Below, piece by piece: positions 25,387-38,215 of a stretch of DNA of 64,000 nt (within the stretch, counting starts at the first letter, position 1; each line of letters starts with the position of its first letter). Origin of the DNA: Sipunculus nudus. Its lineage: Eukaryota; Annelida; Sipuncula; Golfingiida; Sipunculidae. Position numbers and translations under genes: made by a program. The notes under the pieces are model-generated. The model saw only the letters and a program-made list of their open reading frames with translations. It was not told where the DNA came from and did not search any database. The stretch lies in the NCBI GenBank assembly GCA_026874595.1, contig CM049317.1, positions 78,137,415-78,201,414 on the forward strand, in the 5' to 3' direction.

Positions 25387-25610
25387 TGCGTGGCTGAACA
25401 TGGGAGATGTGAGGATGAACTTAGTGTGTTGCTGAACATGGGAGATGTGAGGATGTACTTAGGACGTGGATGAACCTGGGAGATGTGAGGATGTACTTAG
25501 TGTGGTGCTGAACATGGGAGATTTTAGGATGTCCTTAGTGTGTGGCTGAAAATGAAAGATGTGAGTATGTATTTAATGTGTGGCTGAACAAGGGAGATGT
25601 GAGGATAAAC
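25387..25610 (-). repeat. Inverted block of 38-bp units inside the array
   Basis: For about 224 bp the units read in reverse (GTGGCTGAACATGGGAGATG and GAGGATGTACTTAG). The left junction is an inverted repeat with 19-bp arms at 25368-25386 and 25410-25428 around a 23-base spacer. The right junction is a perfect 14-bp hairpin, arms 25593-25606 and 25611-25624, loop AAAC. The block is the reverse complement of a stretch like 27390-27590, sharing its rare variants (AGCACCACAC, CATCTTTCAT, TAAGTTTATCC). Confidence 0.95.
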
Positions 25611-28600
25611 ATCCTCACATCTCCGATATTCATCCACACACTAAGTCCATCCTAACATCTCCCAGGTTCACCCACGTCCTAAGTACATTCTCAAATCTCC
25701 GATATTCATCCAAACTCTAAGTACATCCTCATATCCCTAATGTTCACCCACACTCTAGGTACATCCTCACATCCCCAAGTTAATCCAAATTCTAAGTACA
25801 TCCTCATGTCACTTATGTTCACCTTCTTCCTAAGTACATCCTCAAATCTCCCTTGTTCAGCCACACGCTAAGTACATCCTCATATCTCCTATATTCATCC
25901 ACACACTAAGTACATTCTCACATCTCCCATGTTCATCCACGTCCTAAGTACATCCTCAAATCTTCGATGTTCAGCCACACACTAAGTACATTCTCACATC
26001 TCCCAGGTTCATCCACGTCCTGAGTACATCCTCAAATCTCCCACGTTCAGCCACACACTAAGTACATCCTCACATCTCCCATGTTCAGCCACACACTAAG
26101 TACATCCTCAAATCTCCCATATTCAGCCAGACACTAAGTACATCCTCACATCTCCCATGTTCAGCCACACACTAAATACATCCTCAAATCTCCCATGTTC
26201 AGCCACACACTAAGTATATCCTCACATCTGCCAGGTTCATCCACGTCCTAAGTACATCCTCAAATCTCCCATGTTCAGCCACACACTAAGTTCATCCTCA
26301 CATCTCCCTTGTTCAGCCACACATTAAATACATCCTCACATCTCCCATGTTCAGCCATACACTAAGGACATCCTCAAATCTCCCATGTTCAGCCAGACAC
26401 TAAGTACATCCTCACATCTCCCAGGTTCATCCACGTCCTAAGTACATCCTCACATCTCCCATGTTCAGGCACACACTAAGTACATCCTCACATCTCCCAG
26501 GTTCATCCACGTCCTAAGTACATCCTCACATCTCCCATGTTCAGCCACACACTAAGTTCATCCTCACATCTCCCATGTTCAGCCATACACTAAGGACATC
26601 CTCAAATCTCCCATGTTCAGCCAGACACTAAGTACATCCTAAAATCTCCCATGTTCAGCCACACACTAAGTACATCCTCACATCTCCCATGTTCAGCCAT
26701 ACACTAAGTTCATCCTCACATCTCCCATGTTCAGCCATACACTAAGGACATCATCAAATCTCCCATGTTCAGCCACACACTAAGTTCATCCTCACATCTC
26801 CCATGTTCAGCCATACACTAAGGACATCCTCAAATCTCCCATGTTCAGCCATACACTAAGTTCATCCTCACATCTCCCATGTTCAGCCATACACTAAGGA
26901 CATCCTCAAATCTCCCATGTTCAGCCATACACTAAGGACATCCTCAAATCTCCCATGTTCAGCCACACACTAAGTACATCCTCACATCTCCCATGTTCAG
27001 CCACACACTAAGTTCATCCTCAAATCTCCCATGTTCAGCCACACACTAAGTACATCCTCAAATCTCCCATGTTCAGCCACACACTAAGTACATCCTCACA
27101 TCTCCCATGTTCAGCCATACACTAAGGACATCCTCAAATCTCCCATGTTCAGCCATACACTAAGGACATCCTCAAATCTCCCATGTTCAGCCACACACTA
27201 AGTTCTTCCTTACATCTCCCTTGTTCAGCCACACACTAAGTTCATCCACACATCTCCCATGTTCAGCCAGACACTAAGTACATCCTCAAATCTCCCATGT
27301 TCAGCCATACACTAAGTACATCCTTACATCTCCTAGGTTCATCCACGTCCTAAGTACATCCTCAAATCTCCCATGTTCAGCCACACACTAAGTTTATCCT
27401 CACATCTCCCTTGTTCAGCCACACATTAAATACATACTCCCATCTTTCATGTTCAGCCACACACTAAGGACATCCTAAAATCTCCCATGTTCAGCACCAC
27501 ACTAAGTACATCCTCACATCTCCCAGGTTCATCCACGTCCTAAGTACATCCTCACATCTCCCATGTTCAGCCACACACTAAGTTCATCCTCACATCTCCC
27601 ATGTTCAGCCATACACTAAGGACATCCTCAAATCTCCCATGTTCAGCCAGACACTAAGTACATCCCCAAATCTCCCATGTTCAGCCACACACTAAGTACA
27701 TCCTCACATCTCCCATGTTCAGCCATACACTAAGTTCATCCTAAAATCTCCCATGTTCAGCCACACACTAAGGACATCCTCAAATCTCCCATGTTCAGCC
27801 ACACACTAAGTTCATCCTCACATCTCCCATGTTCAGCCATACACTAAGGACATCCTCAAATCTCCCATGTTCAGCCATACACTAAGTTCATCCTCACATC
27901 TCCCATGTTCAGCCATACACTAAGGACATCCTCAAATCTCCCATGTTCAGCCATACACTAAGGACATCCTCAAATCTCCCATGTTCAGCCACACACTAAG
28001 TACATCCTCACATCTCCCATGTTCAGCCACACACTAAGTTCATCCTCACATCTCCCATGTTCAGCCACACACTAAGTTCATCCTCACATCTCCCATGCTC
28101 AGCCATACACTAAGGACATCCTCAAATCTCCCATGTTCAGCCACACACTAAGTTCATCCTCACATCTCCCATGTTCAGCCATACACTAAGTTCATCCTCT
28201 AATCTCCAAAGTTCATCCACGTCCTAAGTACATCCTCACATCTCCCATGTTCAGCCACACACTAAGTTCATCCTCACATCTCCCATGTTCAGCCACACAC
28301 TAAGGACATCCTCAAATCTCCCATGTTCAGCCAGACACTAAGTACATCCTCAAATCTCCCATGTTCAGGCACACACTAAGTACATCCTCACATCTCCCAT
28401 GTTCAGCCACACACTAAGTACATCCTCACATCTCCCATGTTCAGCCATACACTAAGTACATCCTTACATCTCCCATGTTCAGCCATACACAAAGGACATC
28501 CTCAAATCTCCCATGTTCATCCACGTCCTAAGTACATCCTCACATCTCCAATGTTCAGCCACACACTAAGTTCATCCTCACATCTCCCATGTTTAGCCAT

Positions 28601-31600
28601 ACACTAAGGACATCCTCAAATCTCCCATGTTCAGCCAGACACTAAGTACATCCTCAAATCTCCCATGTTCAGCCACACACTAAGTACATCCTCACATCTC
28701 CCATGTTCAGCCATACACTAAGTTCATCCTCACATCTCCCATGTTCAGCCACACACTAAGTTCATCCTCACATCTCCCATGCCCAGCCATACACTAAGGA
28801 CATCCTCAAATCTCCCATGTTCAGCCACACACTAAGTTCATCCTCACATCTCTCATGTTCAGCCATACACTAAGTTCATCCTCTAATCTCCCATGTTCAT
28901 CCACGTCCTAAGTACATCCTCACATCTCCCATGTTCAGCCACACACTAAGTTCATCCTCACATCTCCCATGTTCAGCCACACACTAAGGACATCCTCAAA
29001 TCTCCCATGTTCAGCCAGACACTAAGTACATCCTCAAATCTCCCATGTTCAGGCACACACTAAGTACATCCTCACATCTCCCATGTTCATCCACACACTA
29101 AGTACATCCTCACATCTCCCATGTTCAGCCATACACTAAGTACATCCTCACATCTCCCATGTTCAGCCATACACTAAGGACATCCTCAAATCTCCCATGT
29201 TCATCCACGTCCTAAGTACATCCTCACATCTCCAATGTTCAGCCACACACTAAATTCATCCTCACATCTCCCATGTTCAGCCATACACTAAGGACATCCT
29301 CAAATCTCCCATGTTCAGCCAGACACTAAGTACATCCTCAAATCTCCCATGTTCAGCCACACACTAAGTACATCCTCACATCTCCCATGTTCAGCCATAC
29401 ACTAAGTTCATCCTCACATCTCCCATGTCCAGCCACACACTAAGGACATCCTCAAATCTCCCATGTTCAGCCACACACTAAGGACATCCTAAAATCTCCC
29501 ATGTTCAGCCACACACTAAGTTCATCCTCACATCTCCCATGTTCAGCCATACACTAAGTTCATCCTCTAATCTCCCATGTTCAGCCACACACTAAGTTCA
29601 TCCTCAAATCTCCCATGTTCAGCCACACACTAAGTACATCCTCACATCTCCCATGTTCAGCCATACACTAAGTTCATCCTCACATCTCCCATGTTTAGCC
29701 ACACACTAAGGACATCCTCAAATCTCCCATGTTCAGCCACACACTAAGTTCATCCTCACATCTCCCATGTTCAGCCATACACTAAGGACATCCTCAAATC
29801 TCCCATGTTCAGCCATACACTAAGTTCATCCTCACATCTCCCATGTTCAGCCATACACTAAGGACATCCTCAAATCTCCCATGTTCAGCCATACACTAAG
29901 GACATCCTCAAATCTCCCATGTTCAGCCACACACTAAGTACATCCTCACATCTCCCATGTTCAGCCACACACTAAGTTCATCCTCACATCTCCCATGTTC
30001 AGCCACACACTAAGTTCATCCTCACATCTCCCATGTTCAGCCATACACTAAGGACATCCTCAAATCTCCCATGTTCAGCCACACACTAAGTTCATCCTCA
30101 CATCTCCCATGTTCAGCCATACACTAAGTTCATCCTCTAATCTCCCATGTTCATCCACGTCCTAAGTACATCCTCACATCTCCCATGTTCAGCCACACAC
30201 TAAGTTCATCCTCACATCTCCCATGTTCAGCCACACACTAAGGACATCCTCAAATCTCCCATGTTCAGGCACACACTAAGAACATCCTCAAATCTCCCAT
30301 GTTCAGCCAGACACTAAGTACATCCTCACATCTCCCAGGTTCATCTACGTCCTAAGTACATCCTCAAGTCTCCCTTGTTCAGCCACACACTAAGTACATC
30401 CTCACATCTCCCAGGTTCATCCACGTCCTAAGTACATCCTCAAATCTCCCATGTTCAGCCACTTACTAAGTACATCCTCACATCTCCCAGGTTCATCCAC
30501 TTCCTAAGTACATCCTCACATCTCCCATGTTCAGCCAGACACTAAGTTCATCCTCACATCTCCCATGTTCAGCCATACACTAAGGACATCCTCAAATCTC
30601 CTATGTCGAGCCAGACACTAAGTACATCCTCAAATCTCCCATGTTCTGCCACACACTAAGTACATCCTCACATCTCCCATGTTCAGCCATACACTAAGTT
30701 CATCCTCACATCTCCCATGTTCAGCCACACACTAAGTTCATCCTCACATTTCCCTTGTTCAGCCACACATTAAATACATCCTCACATCTCCCATGTTCAG
30801 CCATACACTAAGTTCATCCTCACATCTTCCATGTTCAGCCACACACTAAGGACATCCTAAAATCTCCCATGTTCAGCCAGACACTAAGTACATCCTCACA
30901 ACTCCCAGGTTCATCCACGTCCTAAGTACATCCTCAAATCTCCCATGTTCAGCCACACACTAAGTTCATCCTCACATCTCCCAGGTTCATCCACGTCCTA
31001 AGTACATCCTCAAATCTCCCATGTTCAGCCAGACACTAAGTACATCCTCACATCTCCCAGGTTCATCCAGGTCCTAAGTACATCCTCAAATCTCCCTTGT
31101 TCAGCCACACACTAAGTACATCCTCACATCTCCCAGGTTCATCCACGTCCTAAGTACATCCTCAAATCTCCCATGTTCAGCCACTTACTAAGTACATCCT
31201 CACATCTCCCAGGTTCATCCACGTCCTAAGTACATCCTCACATCTCCCAGGTTCATCCACTTCCTAAGTACATCCTCACATCTCCCATGTTCAGCCAGAC
31301 ACTAAGTTCATCCTCACATCTCCCATGTTCAGCCATACACTAAGGACATCCTGAAATCTCCTATGTCCAGCCAGACACTAAGTACATCCTCAAATCTCCC
31401 ATGTTCAGCCACACACTAAGTACATCCTCACATCTCCCATGTTCAGCCATACACTAAGTTCATCCTCACATCTCCCATGTTCAGCCATACACTAAGGACA
31501 TCCTCAAATCTCCCATGTTCAGCCAGACACTAAGTTCATCCTTACATCTGCCTTGTTCAGCCACAAACTAAGTTCATCCTCACATCTCCCATGTTCAGCC

Positions 31601-34600
31601 ATACACTAAGGACATCCTCAAATCTCCCATGTTCAGCCAGACACTAAGTACATCCTCAAATCTCCCATGTTCAGCCACACACTAAGTACATCCTCACATC
31701 TCCCAGGTTCATCCACGTCCTAAGTACATCCTCAAATCTCCCATGTTCAGCCACACACTAAGTTCATCCTAACATCTCCCTTGTTCAGCCACACATTAAA
31801 TACATATTCACATCTTCCATGTTCAGCCACACACTAAGGACATCCTAAGATCTCCCATGTTCAGCCACACACTAAGTACATCCTCACATCTCCCAGGTTC
31901 ATCCACGTCCTAAGTACATCCTCAAATCTCCCATGTTCAGCCACACACTAAGTTCATCCTCACATCTCCCTTGTTCAGCCACACATTAAATACATACTCA
32001 CATCTTCCATGTTCAGCCACACACTAAGGACATCCTAAAATCTCCCATGTTCAGCCACACACTAAGTACATCCTCACATCTCCCAGGTTCATCCACGTCC
32101 TAAGTACATCCTCAAATCTCCCATGTTCAGCCAAACACTAAGTTCATCCTCACATCTCCCTTGTTCAGCCACACACTAAGTACATCCTCACATCTCCCAG
32201 GTTCATCCACGTCCTAAGTACATCCTCACATCTCCCATGTTCAGCCCCACACTAAGTTCATCCTCACATCTCCCATGTCCAGCCAGACACTAAATACATC
32301 CTCACATCTCCAAGGTTCATCCACGTCCTAAGTACATCTTCAAATCTCCCTTGTTCAGCCACACACTTAGTACATCCTCACATCTCCCATGTTCAGCCAG
32401 ACACTAAGTGCATCCTCACATCTCCCAGGTTCATCCACGTCCTAAGTACATCCTCACATCTCCCATGTTCAGCCAGACACTAAGTACATCCTCACATCTC
32501 CCAGGTTCATCCACGTCCTAAGTACATCCTCAAATCTCCCATGTTCAGCCAGACACTAAGTACATCCTCACATCTCCCAGGTTCATCCACGTCCTAAGTA
32601 CATCCTCAAATCTCCCATGTTCAGCCAGACACTAAGTACATCCTCACATCTCCCAGGTTCATCCACGTCCTAAGTACATCCTCAAATCTCCCATGTTCAT
32701 CCACACACTAAGTACATCCTCACATCTCCCAGGTTCATCCAAGTCCTAAGTACATCCTCAAATCTCCCATGTTCAGCCAGACACTAAGCACATCCTCACA
32801 TATCCCATGTTCTGCCAGACACTAAGTACATCCTCAAATCCCCATGTTCTGCCAGACACTAAGTACATCCTTACATCTCCCAGGTTCATCCACGTCATTA
32901 GTACATCCTCAAATCTCCCATGTTCAGCCAAACACTAAGTACATCCTCAAATCTCCCATGTTCAGTAACACACTAAGTACATCCTCACATCTCCCAGGTT
33001 CATCCACGTCCTAAGTACATCCTCACATCTCCCATGTCCAGCCAGACACTAAATACATCCTCACATCTCCAAGGTTCATCCACGTCCTAAGTACATCTTC
33101 AAATCTCCCTTGTTCAGCCACACACTAAGTACATCCTCACATCTCCCATGTTCAGCCACACACTAAGTTCATCCTTACATCTGCCTTGTTCAGCCACACA
33201 CTAAGTTCATCCTCACATCTCCCATGTTCAGCCATACACCAAGGACATCCTCAAATCTCCCATGTTCAGCCATACACTAAGTTCATCCTCACATCTCCGA
33301 TGGTCAGCCATACACTAAATACATCCTCACATCTCCCAGGTTCATCCACGTCCTAAGTACATCCTCAAATCTCCCATGTTCAGCCAGACACTAAGTACAT
33401 CCTCACATCTCCCATGTCCAGCCAGACACTAAGTACATCCTCACATCTCCCAGGTTCATCCACGTCCTAAGTACATCCTCAAATCTCCCATGTTCAGCCA
33501 GACACTAAGTACATACTCACATCTCCCAGGTTCATCCACGTCCTAAGTACATCCTCAAATCTCCCATGTTCAGCCAGACACTAAGTACATCCTCACATCT
33601 CCCATGTCCAGCCAGACACTAAGTACATCCTCACATCTCCCAGGTTCATCCACGTCCTAAGTACATCCTCAAATCTCCCATGTTCAGCCAGACACTAAGT
33701 ACATACTCACATCTCCCAGGTTCATCCACGTCCTAAGTACATCCTCAAATCTCCCATGTTCAGCCAGACACTAAGTACATCCTCACATCTCCCAGGTTCA
33801 TCCACGTCCTAAGTACATCCTCAAATCTCCCATGTTCAGCCAGACACTAAGTACATACTCACATCTCCCAGGTTCATCCACGTCCTAAGTACATCCTCAA
33901 ATCTCCCATGTTCAGCCAGACACTAAGTACATCCTCACATCTCCCAGGTTCATCCACGTCCTAAGTACATCCTCAAATCTCCCATGTTCATCCACACACT
34001 AAGTACATCCTCACATCTCCCAGGTTCATCCAAGTCCTAAGTACATCCTCAAATCTCCCATGTTCAGCCAGACACTAAGCACATCCTCACATCTCCCATG
34101 TTCTGCCAGACACTAAGTACATCCTCAAATCTCCCATGTTCTGCCAGACACTAAGTACATCCTTACATCTCCCAGGTTCATCCACGTCATTAGTACATCC
34201 TCAAATCTCCCATGTTCAGCCAGACACTAAGTACATCCTCACATCTCCCAGGTTCATCCACGTCCTAAGTACATCCTCAAATCTCCCATGTTCAGCCAAA
34301 CACTAAGTACATCCTCACATCTCCCAGGTTCATCCACGTCCTAAGTACATCCTCTAATCTCCCATGTTCAGCCACCCTCTAAGGACATCCTCCCACTCCG
34401 ATATTCATCCAAACACTAAGTACATCCTCACATCTCTCAGGTTCACCCACGTCCTAAGTACATCCTCACAACATGTGTGTTCACCAACACTCTACGTACA
34501 TCCTCACATCTCCCATGTTCTATCACACTAAGTACTTCCTCACATCGCCCAGGTTCACCCACGTCCTAAGTACATCCTCAGAACATCCGTGTTCACCAAC

Positions 34601-36779
34601 ACTCGACCTACATCTCCCATGTTCACCCACACTAAGTACATCCTCACATCTCCCGTGTTCCCCAAAACTCTTAGTACATCCTCACATTTCCCATGTTCAC
34701 CCGCACTCTAAATACATTCTCATATCTCCCTTGTTCACCCTCACTAATTACAGCCTCACATCCCCCAAGTAAATCTAAATTCTAAGTACATCCTCATGTC
34801 CCTTATGTTCACCCACACCCTAAGTACATCCTCAAATATCCCAGGTTCACCAACACTCTAAGTACATCCTCACATCTCCGATATTCATCCACACACTAAG
34901 TCCATCCTAACATCTCCCAGTTTCATCCACGTCCTAAGTACATTCTCAAATCTCCGATATTCATCCAAACTCTAAGTACATCCTCATATCCCTAATGTTC
35001 ACCCACACTCTAGGTACATCCTCACATCCCCAAGTTAATCCAAATTCTAAGTACATCCTCATGTCACTTATGTTCACCTTCTTCCTAAGTACATCCTCAA
35101 ATCTCCCTTGTTCAGCCACACGCTAAGTACATCCTCATATCTCCTATATTCATCCACACACTAAGTACATTCTCACATCTCCCATGTTCATCCACGTCCT
35201 AAGTACATCCTCAAATCTTCGATGTTCAGCCACACACTAAGTACATTCTCACATCTCCGAGGTTCATTCACGTCCTAAGTACATCCTCAAATCTCCCATG
35301 TTCAGCCACACACTAAGTTCATCCTCACATCTCCCTTGTTCAGCCACACATTAAATACATCCTCACATCTCCCATGTTCAGCCAAACACTAAGGACATCC
35401 TCAAATCTCCCATGTTCAGCCAGACACTAAGTACACCCTCACATCTCCCAGGTTCATCCACGTCCTAAGTACAACCTCAAATCTCCCATGTTCAGCCACA
35501 CACTAAGTACATCCTCACATCTCCCAGGTTCATCCACGTCCTAAGTACATCCTCACATCTCCCATGTTCAGCCACGCACTAAGTTCATCCTCACATCTCC
35601 CATGTTCAGCCATACACTAAGGACATCCTCAAATCTCCCATGTTCAGCCAGACACTAAGTACATCCTCAAATCTCCCATGTTCAGCCACACACTAAGTAC
35701 ATCCTCACATCTCCCATGTTCAGCCATACACTAAGTTCATCCTCACATCTCCCATGTTCAGCCATACACTAAGGACATCCTCAAATCTCCCATGTTCAGC
35801 CACACACTAAGTTCATCCTCACATCTCCCATGTTCAGCCATACACCAAGGACATCCTCAAATCTCCCATGTTCAGCCATACACTAAGTTCATCCTCACAT
35901 CTTCGATGGTCAGCCATACACTAAGTACATCCTCACATCTCCCATGTTCAGCCACACACTAAGTTCATCCTCACATCTCCCATGTTCAGCCACACACTAA
36001 GTTCATCCTCACATCTCCCATGTTCAGCCATACACTAAGTTCATCCTCTAATCTCCCATGTTCAGCCACACACAAAGTTCATCCTCACATCTCCCATGTT
36101 CAGCCATACACTAAGGACATCCTCAAATCTCCCATGTTCAGCCACACACTAAGTTCATCCTCACATCTCCCCTGTTCAGCCATACACTAAGTTCATCCTC
36201 TAATCTCCCATGTTCATCCACGTCCTAAGTACATCCTCACATCTCCCATGTTCAGCCACGCACTAAGTTCATCCTCACATCTCCCATGTTCAGCCACACA
36301 CTAAGTTCATCCTCACATCTCCCATGTTCAGCCATACACTAAGTACATCCTCGAATCTCCCATGTTCAGCCACACACTAAGTACATCCTCACATCTCCCA
36401 GGTTCATCCACGTCATAAGTACATCCTCAAATCTCCCATGTTCAGCCACACACTAAGTACATCCTCACATCTCCCAGGTTCATCCACGTCCTAAGTACAT
36501 CCTCAAATCTCCCATGTTCAGCCACACACTAAGTTCATCCTCACATCTCCCTTGTTCAGCCACACATTAAATACATCCTCACATCTTCCATGTTCAGCCA
36601 CACACTAAGGACATCCTAAAATCTCCCATGTTCAGCCACACAACAAGTACAACCTCACATCTCCCAGGTTCATCCACGTCCTAAGTACATCCTCAAATCT
36701 CCCATGTTCAGCCACACACTAAGTTCATCCTCACATCTCCCTTGTTCAGCCACACATTAAATACATACTCACATCTCCC

Positions 36780-38215
36780 ATGTTCAGCCATACACTAAGG
36801 ACATCCTCAAATCCCCCATGTTCAGCCAGACACTAAGTACATCCTCACATCTCCCAGGTTCATCCACGTCCTAAGTACATCCTCAAATCTCCCATGTTCA
36901 GCCACACACTAAGTACTTCCTTACATCTCCCAGGTTCATCCACGTCCTAAGTACATCCTCACATCTCCCATGTTCAGCCACACACTAAGTTCATCCTCAC
37001 ATTTCCCATGTTCAGCCATACACTAAGGACATCCTCAAATCTCCCATGTTCAGCCAGACACTAAGTACATCCTCAAATCTCCCATGTTCAGCCACACACT
37101 AAGTACATCCTCACATCTTCCATGTTCAGCCATACACTAAGTTCATCCTCACATCTCCCACGTTCAGCCATACACTAAGGACATCCTCAAATCTCCCATG
37201 TTCAGCCATACACTAAGGACATCCTCAAATCTCCCATGTTCAGCCACACACTAAGTTCATCCTTACATCTCCCTTGTTCAGCCACACACTAAGTTCATCC
37301 ACACATCTCCCATGTTCAGCCAGACACTAAGTACATCCTCAAATCTCCCATGTTCAGCCACACACTAAGTACATCCTCACATCTCCCAGGTTCATCCACG
37401 TCCTAAGTACATCCTCAAATCTCCCATGTTCAGCCACACACTAAGTTTATCCTCACATCTCCCTTGTTCAGCCACACATTAAATACATACTCACATCTCC
37501 CATGTTCAGCCATACACTAAGGACATCCTCAAATCTCCCATGTTCAGCCAGACACTAAGTACATCCTCACATCTCCCAGGTTCATCCACGTCCTAAGTAC
37601 ATCCTCAAATCTCCCATGTTCAGCCACACACTAAGTACTTCCTTACATCTCCCAGGTTCATCCACGTCCTAAGTACATCCTCACATCTCCCATGTTCAGC
37701 CACACACTAAGTTCATCCTCACATTTCCCATGTTCAGCCATACACTAAGGACATCCTCAAATCTCCCATGTTCAGCCAGACACTAAGTACATCCTCAAAT
37801 CTCCCATGTTCAGCCACACACTAAGTACATCCTCACATCTTCCATGTTCAGCCATACACTAAGTTCATCCTCACATCTCCCACGTTCAGCCATACACTAA
37901 GGACATCCTCAAATCTCCCATGTTCAGCCATACACTAAGGACATCCTCAAATCTCCCATGTTCAGCCACACACTAAGTTCATCCTTACATCTCCCTTGTT
38001 CAGCCACACACTAAGTTCATCCACACATCTCCCATGTTCAGCCAGACACTAAGTACATCCTCAAATCTCCCATGTTCAGCCACACACTAAGTACATCCTC
38101 ACATCTCCCAGGTTCATCCACGTCCTAAGTACATCCTCAAATCTCCCATGTTCAGCCACACACTAAGTTTATCCTCACATCTCCCTTGTTCAGCCACACA
38201 TTAAATACATACTCA
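36780..38215. repeat. 722-bp tandem segmental duplication (19 x 38 bp) within the array
   Basis: The rare variant AAGTACTTCCTTACATCTCC occurs at 36911 and again at 37633, exactly 722 bp apart. Surrounding variants (TCACATTTCCCATG, CATCTTCCATG, CTCCCACGTTCAGCC, ATCCACACATC) recur in the same order with the same offset. The block has been duplicated as a 19-unit cassette. Confidence 0.9.
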
